Shown here: positions 1 to 5,730 of the stretch, piece after piece
How the letters are laid out: each line of letters starts with the position of its first letter
Position numbering within the stretch: position 1 is the stretch's first letter
Assembly (NCBI GenBank): GCA_031267485.1
Contig: JAIRYY010000276.1
Location: 1 to 5,730 of the forward strand
Direction of reading: 5' to 3'
DNA: 5,730 nt
Origin: Tannerella sp.
Lineage (GTDB): Bacteria > Bacteroidota > Bacteroidia > Bacteroidales > Tannerellaceae
Notes under the pieces: model-generated
What the model was told of the DNA's origin: nothing
What the model saw: only the letters and a program-made list of their open reading frames with translations
The model's database searches: none
Translations under genes and position numbers: made by a program

Positions 1-32
1 GCAAGTCCTGACGGACTATGCTTATATCGAAC

Positions 33-159
33 TCAGGTTACTGCGATCTTCCCGTCGTCGAATATGAAAAACACACGGTAAATATTACCGCTGTAATCCA
101 TGCGAAGTTCGTATAAACCGTTCAAAAGAACCGCCATATGTAGTAATTATTCGTTTCAT
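33..159 (-). pseudogene. Remnant of a RelE/HigB-like (Gp49 family) toxin gene, internally deleted and frameshifted
   Basis: On the minus strand, an ATG at 159 opens a frame reading MKRIITTYGGSFERF, which resembles the N-terminus of Bacteroidetes RelE/HigB-type toxins; it stops at 85. From about 122 a second frame (frame -1 relative to the first) reads NGLYELRMDYSGNIYRVFF, then IFDDGKIAV. This is the recognisable core of the Gp49/HigB-like mRNA-interferase family (GLYELR...Y.GN.YRVFF.FD.GKI) and ends at a TGA at 35-33. Intact members have about 40-50 residues between these two pieces and continue past the core with a segment like NGFQKK.QKTP. Both are missing, so the gene appears to have lost an internal piece around 115-122, with a change of frame, and its C-terminus. 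It should be inactive. No HigA-like helix-turn-helix antitoxin is visible, although it would normally lie further left, outside the window. The family call rests on remembered motif patterns, not on a search. Confidence 0.6.
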
Positions 160-248
160 GGCGCTACGATAGAACGAATGGTGCAGTTATGCAACTTTTT
201 TTTAAAGGGAAAGGGGATTCAGTTACGAATTGAAAAAAGCGAACTCAT

Positions 249-270
249 CAAAAATACGGTCAGGCCGTAT
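249..270 (-). terminator. Possible small intrinsic terminator, or an operator-like inverted repeat
   Basis: ATACGG (254-259) and CCGTAT (265-270) form a perfect 6-bp stem around a 5-base loop, TCAGG. Read on the minus strand, the stem is followed directly by a T run (the A run at 250-254 on the plus strand), as in a Rho-independent terminator. The stem is short and no minus-strand gene is recognisable upstream of it, so a protein-binding site or chance is equally possible. Confidence 0.25.
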
Positions 271-299
271 GTGTGGCATGGAACAAAGAGGGAACTTCC

Positions 300-315
300 G
301 ATAATGTGAATTATC
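300..315. repeat. Short inverted repeat
   Basis: GATAAT (300-305) and ATTATC (310-315) are perfect reverse complements separated by GTGA. An AT-rich dyad of this size could be a regulator-binding site for the downstream operon, but nothing ties it to a known operator. It could also be chance in AT-rich DNA. Confidence 0.25.
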
Positions 316-333
316 AGAACATCGCGGTTTTTA

Positions 334-341
334 TAATTTTG
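334..341 (+). promoter_or_regulatory. Match to the Bacteroidetes -7 promoter element (TAnnTTTG)
   Basis: TAATTTTG matches the TAnnTTTG consensus of the Bacteroidetes primary sigma factor at every fixed position. I find no TTTG or close variant at the expected distance (about 19-21 bases) upstream, so this may be a chance match in AT-rich DNA. Confidence 0.2.
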
Positions 342-372
342 TTAATTTCCGGTTTTCGCAGCATTTGAATTA

Positions 373-380
373 TAAATTTG
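373..380 (+). promoter_or_regulatory. Match to the Bacteroidetes -7 promoter element (TAnnTTTG)
   Basis: TAAATTTG matches the TAnnTTTG consensus exactly. Upstream TTTC (346-349) and TTTT (353-356) lie 23 and 16 bases away, neither well spaced nor an exact -33 TTTG. If used, it would give the susC-like gene a leader of over 200 bases, long enough to contain the dyads around 400-474. Confidence 0.25.
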
Positions 381-519
381 ATTGAAAATTTCACAGGAGT
401 GCATGTTGAAAAATGCAGTTTACCCCGGTATATTCACGGTTATACGACCACATTCGCCTCTTTATAAATTATAACATCATGAATGAATTAACCAAAATAA
501 CATAAAAAAGATTAACCGT

Positions 520-551
520 TTTGTTTTTATGTATCGCTTTCAATATCTTCA
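520..551 (+). promoter_or_regulatory. Candidate promoter for the susCD-like operon
   Basis: TTTG (520-523) is followed 20 bases later by TATCTTCA (544-551). The spacing fits the Bacteroidetes -33/-7 architecture. The -7 element matches TAnnTT but not the final TG. Transcription would start near 558 and leave an untranslated leader of about 45-50 bases. Of the candidates upstream of the gene it has the best geometry but an imperfect -7 box. Confidence 0.3.
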
Positions 552-604
552 CGCCCAAAATAAACATATTATTCACCTAAAACCAGGTTCAATTTTAATT
601 AAAA

Positions 605-3600
605 ATGTATGTTATGAGAAAAACTATTTATTTATTCACACTTTTATGCCTGTGCTCCGGCATAGCCTTTGCACAGACGAAATCCGCATCGGGGACGGTA
701 ACTTCCGCCGAGGACGGAGAGCCTATAGCGGGAGCGTCTGTTGCAGTGAAAGGTACGACTTATGGAACAATTACCGACACCAACGGAAAATTCACATTAT
801 CGGATCTTCCGGCATCGGCCGCCACCATTACGATTTCGTTCATCGGACTGGAAACCGTCGAAACCGGCATCGGCGAAAACCTTAACATCGTGATGAAAGA
901 ATCGTCCTTGAGTCTCGACGAAGTGATTGTCGTGGCATACGGCACCACGACCAAAAAGGCCTTCACCGGATCGGCTGCCGTTATAAAGAGCGAGGAGATT
1001 GGCAAAAACCAGTCGTCGAACGTGACGAACAACATCGCCGGCAAGGTGGCCGGCGTTCAGGGGCTTTCGTCGAACGGACAGCCCGGACAGGGCTCCACGC
1101 TGCGCATACGCGGCGTCGGCTCGATGAGCTCAAGCAATGCGCCGCTGTATGTGGTGGACGGCGTCCCCTACGGAACGAATATTTCCGCTATCAACAACAA
1201 TGACATCGAGTCCATCACGATCCTGAAGGATGCGGCGTCTGCCGCCCTTTACGGCGCGCGCGGCGCAAACGGGGTGGTGCTCATCACCACAAAGCGCGGC
1301 AAGACGAAGGAGGCGCGCATAAACATGGACGCCAGATGGGGTAACAACTCGCGCGGCGTTCCGCAGTACAGGGTGATGAAAGATCCCGCCATGTATTACG
1401 AAACGTTCTACCGCGCCCTGTACAACAGCCGCATAAACGCCAGCGCCAATCCGGACGCCGCTCATGCATACGCGGACAGGTATCTCCTCGACGCGTCGAA
1501 CGGCGGACTGGACTATCAGGTTTACGGCCTCCCCAAAGGGGAACGCCTTGTCGGGACAAACTTCAAGCTCAACCCCGGCGCGAAGCTGGGCTACAACGAC
1601 GGTAATTTTACGTATCTTCCCGACAACTGGTACGACGAAATTTTCCACGCCAACAACCTCCGCCAGGAATACAACGTCGACGCAAGCGGCGCGATCGACA
1701 ACATTATCTACCGCACCTCTTTCGGCTACCTCGGCGACAGCGGCATCATACCCAGTTCCGACCTCAAGCGCTTTTCCTCGCAGACAAACATCGAGTACAA
1801 GCTGAAAGACTATCTGAAGGTGGGAGTAAACATCAATTATGCAAACATCGACATGAACAATCCGGGCGAGCAGACTAACGATGATGCCACTTCCTCCGTC
1901 AACCTGTTCTACCTGACCTCGTCCATAGCGCCCATCTATCCGCTCTATCTGCGCGACGCGAACGGTAAAATCATGATCGACCGCAACGGCCATACGATGT
2001 ACGACTACGGCGACGGCACCGTCGCCCCGGTCAAGCGCCCTTTCATGGGACAGTCCAATCCGCTGTCCGCCCTTCAGCTGAATATTGAAAAATTCAACAT
2101 CGACAATTTTTTCGGATCATGGTTCGCGGAAGTGGAAGCGTACGAAAACCTCAAGCTGAAAGCCACCCTGGGATACCAGACCTATAACATGAAATACAAT
2201 CAGCTCACGAACAACTATTACGGACAGTACGCTTCGTCCGGCGGATACGTCTCGGTTCAAATGCAGCGTATAACGGGATTAAACCAGCAATACCTGGCCA
2301 CATACGTCAATACGTTCAACCAGCATTCGATCGACCTGCTTGCCGGCTTTGAATCCTTTAAGCTGAGAGAATCCGCCTTATCGGGGTCCAAGCAAAAGAT
2401 TTTCCAGCCCAACGTGCCGGAGTTAGGCAATGCGATAACCGATCCGTACACAAATTCACTCACGGAAACGTATGCTACCATGGGTTTCCTGGCGCAGGCA
2501 AAATACAGCTACCGGGCAAAATACTACGGCTCCGCTTCGTTCCGGCGCGACGCCTCGTCGAGTTTCCATCCCGACAACCGCTGGGGTAACTTCTGGTCGG
2601 TCGGAGGCGCGTGGGACATGCGCGGGGAAGATTTCATGTCGGACTTCGACAGGATTGATCTCCTGAAAATAAAGGCCAGCTACGGAGTGCAGGGAAATGA
2701 CAAGCTGCTCTATCCGGGCAGTTCGAGCGTCAATCTGTATCCGTATCAGGACCAGTTTAAAATATCCGAAAACAACGGCTCCTTCGCCACCGCCCGTTCC
2801 TATAAGGGGAACAAGGACATCACGTGGGAGACGTCCTACAACTTCAATGCGGGCGTGGAATTTTCATTCTTCGACGACCGCCTGAACGGATCGGTCGAAG
2901 GCTTTTCGCGCGAAACGAAAGACCAGCTCTATTACCGTCCCGTATCCCCGTCGCTGGGCTACAGCCTGTTCCCGATGAACATCGGCTCCGTGCGCAACGC
3001 CGGGTTTGAAGTTGATCTGCACGGCGACGCCGTCCGCACGAACGACCTGGTGGTGAATCTTTATTTCAACACGACGTACATCAAAAACACGATCGTGGCG
3101 CTGCACGAATCCCTCAATGGACAGTGGATAAGCGGAAGCTACATTTATCGCGAAGGCAGCTCGCTGTACAATTTCTACGTCCGCGAATACGCCGGCGTGA
3201 ACCCTGAAAACGGGGAGTCGCTCTGGTATGTAGACGAAAAGGACGACAATGGAAACGTAACGGGACGCACGACGACCAACAACTGGTCTACCGCCACCCA
3301 GTACGAGCAGGGCGACATTATGCCCAAATTCTATGGCGGATTCGGCGCCGAAGTAGAATTCAAGGGCTTCGACCTCGGCCTTTCATTCAATTATCAGCTG
3401 GGAGGGAAAATTTACGACAACGGCTACTCATCGCTAATGCACAGCGGATACAGCTCCGATGCGGGAAATAACTGGCATCAGGACATCCTGGACATGTGGA
3501 CCGAGGAGAATAAAAATACGAACGTTCCGCGCGTCAGTTCCGGCGACACGTACACCAATGCCGTATCCAGCCGTTTCCTGCGCTGTTCCAACTACCTGAG

Positions 3601-3811
3601 CCTCCAGAACGTCACGATAGGCTACACGCTGCCGACCCGGTTCGTGAACAGGTTCAAAATAGAAAAGCTCCGCATATACGGCGTCGCCGACAATGTGGCG
3701 CTGCTGTCGTCGAGAACAGGCCTTGATCCCCGTCAGAGCTATACAACTTCCACCCCTGCCACGTACAGCGCGCTGCGTTCCGTGTCGGGAGGTATTTCGG
3801 TCACATTTTGA
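605..3811 (+). CDS. SusC/RagA-family TonB-dependent outer-membrane transporter
   Basis: Complete 1068-residue SusC-like transporter, a normal length for the family. It should form an outer-membrane beta-barrel that imports oligomeric nutrients with TonB-ExbBD energy, together with the SusD-like protein encoded next. In order: a signal peptide (about 1-23, cleavage after AFA, before Q24); a carboxypeptidase-regulatory-like domain (about 27-98, with PIAGASVAVKGT and TDTNGKF); the SusC TonB-box-type segment LDEVIVVAYGT (104-114); a plug domain (about 115-235) with the family signatures LYVVDGVPY (181-189) and ILKDAASAALYGARGANG (206-223); then the barrel, ending GGISVTF with the terminal phenylalanine typical of BamA-assembled barrels. 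The ATG at 605 has an A run at -1 to -4, as favoured in Bacteroidetes. An in-frame ATG at 614 (MRKTIYLF) gives an equally good signal peptide and may be the real start. The substrate cannot be read from the sequence. Confidence 0.96.
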   Translation: MYVMRKTIYLFTLLCLCSGIAFAQTKSASGTVTSAEDGEPIAGASVAVKGTTYGTITDTNGKFTLSDLPASAATITISFIGLETVETGIGENLNIVMKESSLSLDEVIVVAYGTTTKKAFTGSAAVIKSEEIGKNQSSNVTNNIAGKVAGVQGLSSNGQPGQGSTLRIRGVGSMSSSNAPLYVVDGVPYGTNISAINNNDIESITILKDAASAALYGARGANGVVLITTKRGKTKEARINMDARWGNNSRGVPQYRVMKDPAMYYETFYRALYNSRINASANPDAAHAYADRYLLDASNGGLDYQVYGLPKGERLVGTNFKLNPGAKLGYNDGNFTYLPDNWYDEIFHANNLRQEYNVDASGAIDNIIYRTSFGYLGDSGIIPSSDLKRFSSQTNIEYKLKDYLKVGVNINYANIDMNNPGEQTNDDATSSVNLFYLTSSIAPIYPLYLRDANGKIMIDRNGHTMYDYGDGTVAPVKRPFMGQSNPLSALQLNIEKFNIDNFFGSWFAEVEAYENLKLKATLGYQTYNMKYNQLTNNYYGQYASSGGYVSVQMQRITGLNQQYLATYVNTFNQHSIDLLAGFESFKLRESALSGSKQKIFQPNVPELGNAITDPYTNSLTETYATMGFLAQAKYSYRAKYYGSASFRRDASSSFHPDNRWGNFWSVGGAWDMRGEDFMSDFDRIDLLKIKASYGVQGNDKLLYPGSSSVNLYPYQDQFKISENNGSFATARSYKGNKDITWETSYNFNAGVEFSFFDDRLNGSVEGFSRETKDQLYYRPVSPSLGYSLFPMNIGSVRNAGFEVDLHGDAVRTNDLVVNLYFNTTYIKNTIVALHESLNGQWISGSYIYREGSSLYNFYVREYAGVNPENGESLWYVDEKDDNGNVTGRTTTNNWSTATQYEQGDIMPKFYGGFGAEVEFKGFDLGLSFNYQLGGKIYDNGYSSLMHSGYSSDAGNNWHQDILDMWTEENKNTNVPRVSSGDTYTNAVSSRFLRCSNYLSLQNVTIGYTLPTRFVNRFKIEKLRIYGVADNVALLSSRTGLDPRQSYTTSTPATYSALRSVSGGISVTF

Positions 3812-3838
3812 TTAACCCGGTTTAAAACAAAAAACGAT

Positions 3839-5437
3839 ATGAAAAATAAATATTTAACGATTATTTTGGGAATAATTCTCCTGAGCGGCTGCGAAGATTA
3901 CCTGGATACCTATCCCGAAGGAGAAACCATAACGGAAGACCAGAAGAAAGAGTCTGTCGAAGCAAATCCGTCCCTGCTTTCGGCGGATGTGGCGGCAATG
4001 AATGCGATCATGATTGCCCGAATGGGTATTAACGCCAATGACCACAGCGATTTCGGATATGCAGCGTCGTGCATGTCTTCGGACTGCGGCGGCGCGGACA
4101 TGACATGCGCCAATATCGGCTACAACTGGTTCAGCGGAAGTTCCGGTTATGACAACAGGGTATATACGAACCGCAACACCATTTTTATATGGAACTTCTT
4201 CTACAAGCACATCGCAGCGGCCAATCTGCTGCTGAACAACGTCCCCGAAGACGCCGAAGATGCGGAACTGAAAGCGTACCGCGGCATGGCGCTGGCCGTG
4301 CGCGCGTTCGACTACATGAACCTGGCGCAGCGCCTGCAGTTCACGTATGTCGGTCATGAAAACGATCCGTGCGTGCCCATCGTCACGGAAAAGACGACAA
4401 GCGACGAAGCGATGAACAATCCGCGCGCCTCCGTTTCCGCCGTATACGAACTGATCATGAACGACCTCGACGAAGCCATCAACCTCCTGAGAGGCTATCA
4501 GCGCCAGGACAAGGGATACGTGAACCAGGGAGTCGCTTTCGGACTGCGCGCCCGCGCAAACCTGCTGACGGGCAAATATGCGGAGGCTGCCGCCGACGCC
4601 GATTCGGCGCTCGTCCGGACGGGGGCAACTCCCTACACGCTCGAAGAGGTTTCCGTCCCCACATTCTGGAACGCAAACGACCGGACGGTGATGTGGGCAA
4701 ACATAATTACAGATGTAAACGATATAGTAACCTCCAGTATCATCAACATGCCTTCGCACCTTTGCTCTTTCTTTACGGGCGGCTACGTGGGCGTGGGAGC
4801 CTGGAAAAAGATCAACAAGCCTCTTTTTGACAGGATACCGTCTACCGACATACGCAAACAGTGGTGGCTTAACGAAAACGGGGAATCCTCGCTTTGCGCC
4901 GGAAGCAGTTATGACGCGTGGCGCGCCACGGCGTCTAACGACGGCGATTTCGGCGCTTACACGAACGTGAAGTTCGGAGCGGACAATAATGACCTGGTCA
5001 AGTTGACGCCTGCACAGGACTGGTTCCTCATGCGCGCCGAGGAGATGATATTCATCAGGGCCGAGGGCCTGGCGATGAGCGGAAGAGTCGCCGAAGGGGT
5101 GAGCGTGCTGGAGGATTTTGTCAGGAACAACCGCAACAGTGCATACCGGTGCACGGCAACGGCGCCCGACGCTGTACGGGACGAGATATGGTTTCAGCGC
5201 CGCGTGGAACTGTGGGGCGAAGGCTTTGCCCTGCTCGACATCATGCGCCTGAAGAAGCCGGTCACGCGTATCGAAAACGGCGTTACGTCGTTTCCGGCCG
5301 CATGGCAGTTCAATATCCCGGCGGAAGACCCGATCATGCTCTACAGAGTTCCTAAAGCCGAAATAGAAGCAAATGACGGCATAAGCGAAAATGATAACAA
5401 CAAAGCTGAGAATCCGCCAACGCCCACTCCGGTATAA
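3839..5437 (+). CDS. SusD/RagB-family nutrient-binding outer-membrane lipoprotein
   Basis: Complete 532-residue SusD-like lipoprotein. In this family it caps the SusC barrel on the cell surface and captures substrate for import. It begins with a lipoprotein signal peptide ending in the lipobox LSGC (Cys18); the following EDYLDTYP is both a typical SusD start and an acidic post-cysteine stretch that fits surface export. The N-terminal SusD-like domain contains PRASVSAVYELIMNDLDEAI (195-214) and a TPR-like helix pair (about 228-258, GLRARANLLTGKYAEAAADA). The C-terminal SusD/RagB domain contains LMRAEEMIFIRAEGLAMSG (397-415), QRRVELWGEGFALLDIMRLK (453-472) and a late IEANDGISENDNN motif. A short Pro-rich tail (PPTPTPV) follows. 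It starts 27 bases after the susC-like stop, so co-transcription is expected. Three cysteines at 78, 83 and 90 are unusual. Substrate unknown. Confidence 0.96.
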   Translation: MKNKYLTIILGIILLSGCEDYLDTYPEGETITEDQKKESVEANPSLLSADVAAMNAIMIARMGINANDHSDFGYAASCMSSDCGGADMTCANIGYNWFSGSSGYDNRVYTNRNTIFIWNFFYKHIAAANLLLNNVPEDAEDAELKAYRGMALAVRAFDYMNLAQRLQFTYVGHENDPCVPIVTEKTTSDEAMNNPRASVSAVYELIMNDLDEAINLLRGYQRQDKGYVNQGVAFGLRARANLLTGKYAEAAADADSALVRTGATPYTLEEVSVPTFWNANDRTVMWANIITDVNDIVTSSIINMPSHLCSFFTGGYVGVGAWKKINKPLFDRIPSTDIRKQWWLNENGESSLCAGSSYDAWRATASNDGDFGAYTNVKFGADNNDLVKLTPAQDWFLMRAEEMIFIRAEGLAMSGRVAEGVSVLEDFVRNNRNSAYRCTATAPDAVRDEIWFQRRVELWGEGFALLDIMRLKKPVTRIENGVTSFPAAWQFNIPAEDPIMLYRVPKAEIEANDGISENDNNKAENPPTPTPV

Positions 5438-5464
5438 TTTTACAACTAAAAACATATATTCATT

Positions 5465-5730
5465 ATGAAAACTGTTTATAAAATATTTTCAATCGTATTG
5501 GCGGGAACGCTTTCTTTCTTCTCGTGCAGCGAGGACGACGCGCAGAGAGAGCTTTCGCCCGAAGTGACGCCGGGATGCCAGGGCGTTTTTTTCCCCGTGG
5601 CGGATACAGTAAATGCAAGCGCTTATGAACTTGAACCGACCGACCCCACCGAAATAACGCTGCAGATTGCACGCACGGCAACGGACGCCGCAACCGTACC
5701 GCTCGTTGCGGAACTCAACGAACAGGGCGT
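5465..5730 (+). CDS. Putative surface lipoprotein of the susCD-like operon, 5' part only
   Basis: An open frame starts at ATG 5465 and runs off the window after 88 complete codons. The product begins MKTVYKIFSIVLAGTLSFFS then Cys21, a lipoprotein signal peptide. SEDD right after the cysteine closely fits the acidic lipoprotein-export signal that sends Bacteroidetes lipoproteins to the cell surface. After a short linker, residues from about 37 (GCQGVFFPVADTV) alternate hydrophobic and polar residues through EITLQIARTATDAATVPLVA. This looks like the first strands of an immunoglobulin-like or Calx-beta-like sandwich, seen in lipoproteins that often follow susC/susD pairs. It lies 27 bases after the susD-like stop and is probably co-transcribed. 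A role as an auxiliary substrate-binding protein, by analogy with SusE/SusF, is inferred. An enzyme domain further downstream cannot be excluded. Confidence 0.85.
   Translation, partial: MKTVYKIFSIVLAGTLSFFSCSEDDAQRELSPEVTPGCQGVFFPVADTVNASAYELEPTDPTEITLQIARTATDAATVPLVAELNEQG

Larger units (their letters stand above)
160..604. other. AT-rich intergenic region upstream of the susC-like gene
   Basis: This 445-base stretch is clearly more AT-rich than the flanking coding DNA, and I find no convincing gene in it. It holds a T8 run (196-203), a 6-bp inverted repeat at 254-270, another at 300-315, two copies of the palindrome TTATAA at 462-467 and 469-474, and three partial or full matches to the Bacteroidetes -7 promoter element. 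It probably carries the operon promoter and 5' leader. No sigma factor, anti-sigma factor or other regulator is encoded in it. Confidence 0.6.

Noticed and set aside
181..203. Plus-strand terminator made of TGCA-GTTA-TGCA followed by T8
   Set aside because: The stem is only 4 bp with a 3-base gap before the T run, and no plus-strand gene lies upstream to be terminated.
100..309. Plus-strand 69-codon frame
   Set aside because: It runs antisense through the recognisable toxin remnant and into AT-rich non-coding DNA. The product shows no signal peptide, domain or other family feature.
160..604. Phase-variable invertible promoter or CRISPR array
   Set aside because: I found no pair of longer inverted repeats that could act as recombination sites and no regularly spaced direct repeats.
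529..885. Plus-strand 118-codon frame overlapping the susC-like start
   Set aside because: It overlaps the signal peptide and first domain of the susC-like gene in another frame, and its product has no recognisable features.
1130..1993. Minus-strand open frame of 287 codons inside the susC-like gene
   Set aside because: Same codon-register artefact. It lies entirely within a clear susC-like sequence carrying the plug-domain signatures.
4369..4830. Plus-strand 153-codon frame inside the susD-like gene
   Set aside because: Arg-rich shadow frame within the conserved SusD TPR region, with no independent support.
3854..5455. Minus-strand open frame of 533 codons as a real gene
   Set aside because: It mirrors the susD-like gene in codon register, its protein resembles no family I know, and it is fully explained by the absence of TTA, CTA and TCA codons in the sense gene.
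5463..5693. Minus-strand 76-codon frame opposite the third lipoprotein gene
   Set aside because: The plus strand has a signal peptide, lipobox and acidic export signal at operon spacing. The minus frame shows nothing comparable.

Overview
The window looks like Bacteroidota, most likely Bacteroidales. It carries a SusC/RagA-type TonB-dependent transporter followed by a SusD/RagB-type lipoprotein. The intergenic DNA is AT-rich, the starts have A-rich leaders rather than strong Shine-Dalgarno sites, and the lipoproteins have acidic residues right after the lipobox cysteine. A gut or host-associated genus is plausible, but the sequence does not fix one.

Layout, left to right. Positions 33-159 (minus strand) hold the decayed remnant of a RelE/HigB-like (Gp49 family) toxin gene. 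Its N-terminus and core lie in different frames, and homology stops abruptly near position 39. Positions 160-604 are an AT-rich non-coding stretch with small inverted repeats and weak Bacteroidetes-type promoter matches. Positions 605-3811 encode a complete SusC-like outer-membrane transporter. Positions 3839-5437 encode a complete SusD-like surface lipoprotein. From 5465 to the window edge is the 5' part of a third lipoprotein gene. It is probably a surface-exposed binding protein with a beta-sandwich (Calx-beta-like) fold.

The three plus-strand genes are evenly spaced, with two 27-base gaps and no visible terminator between them, so they read as one operon. In the standard model, the SusD-like lipoprotein is a lid on the extracellular face of the SusC-like barrel, and the pair imports an oligomeric nutrient (glycan or peptide) with TonB energy. 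The third lipoprotein would help bind substrate at the surface. No glycoside hydrolase, peptidase, sigma/anti-sigma pair or hybrid two-component regulator lies within the window, so substrate and regulation cannot be assigned. I see no strong evidence of a novel system. The most unusual item is the broken toxin gene beside the locus.
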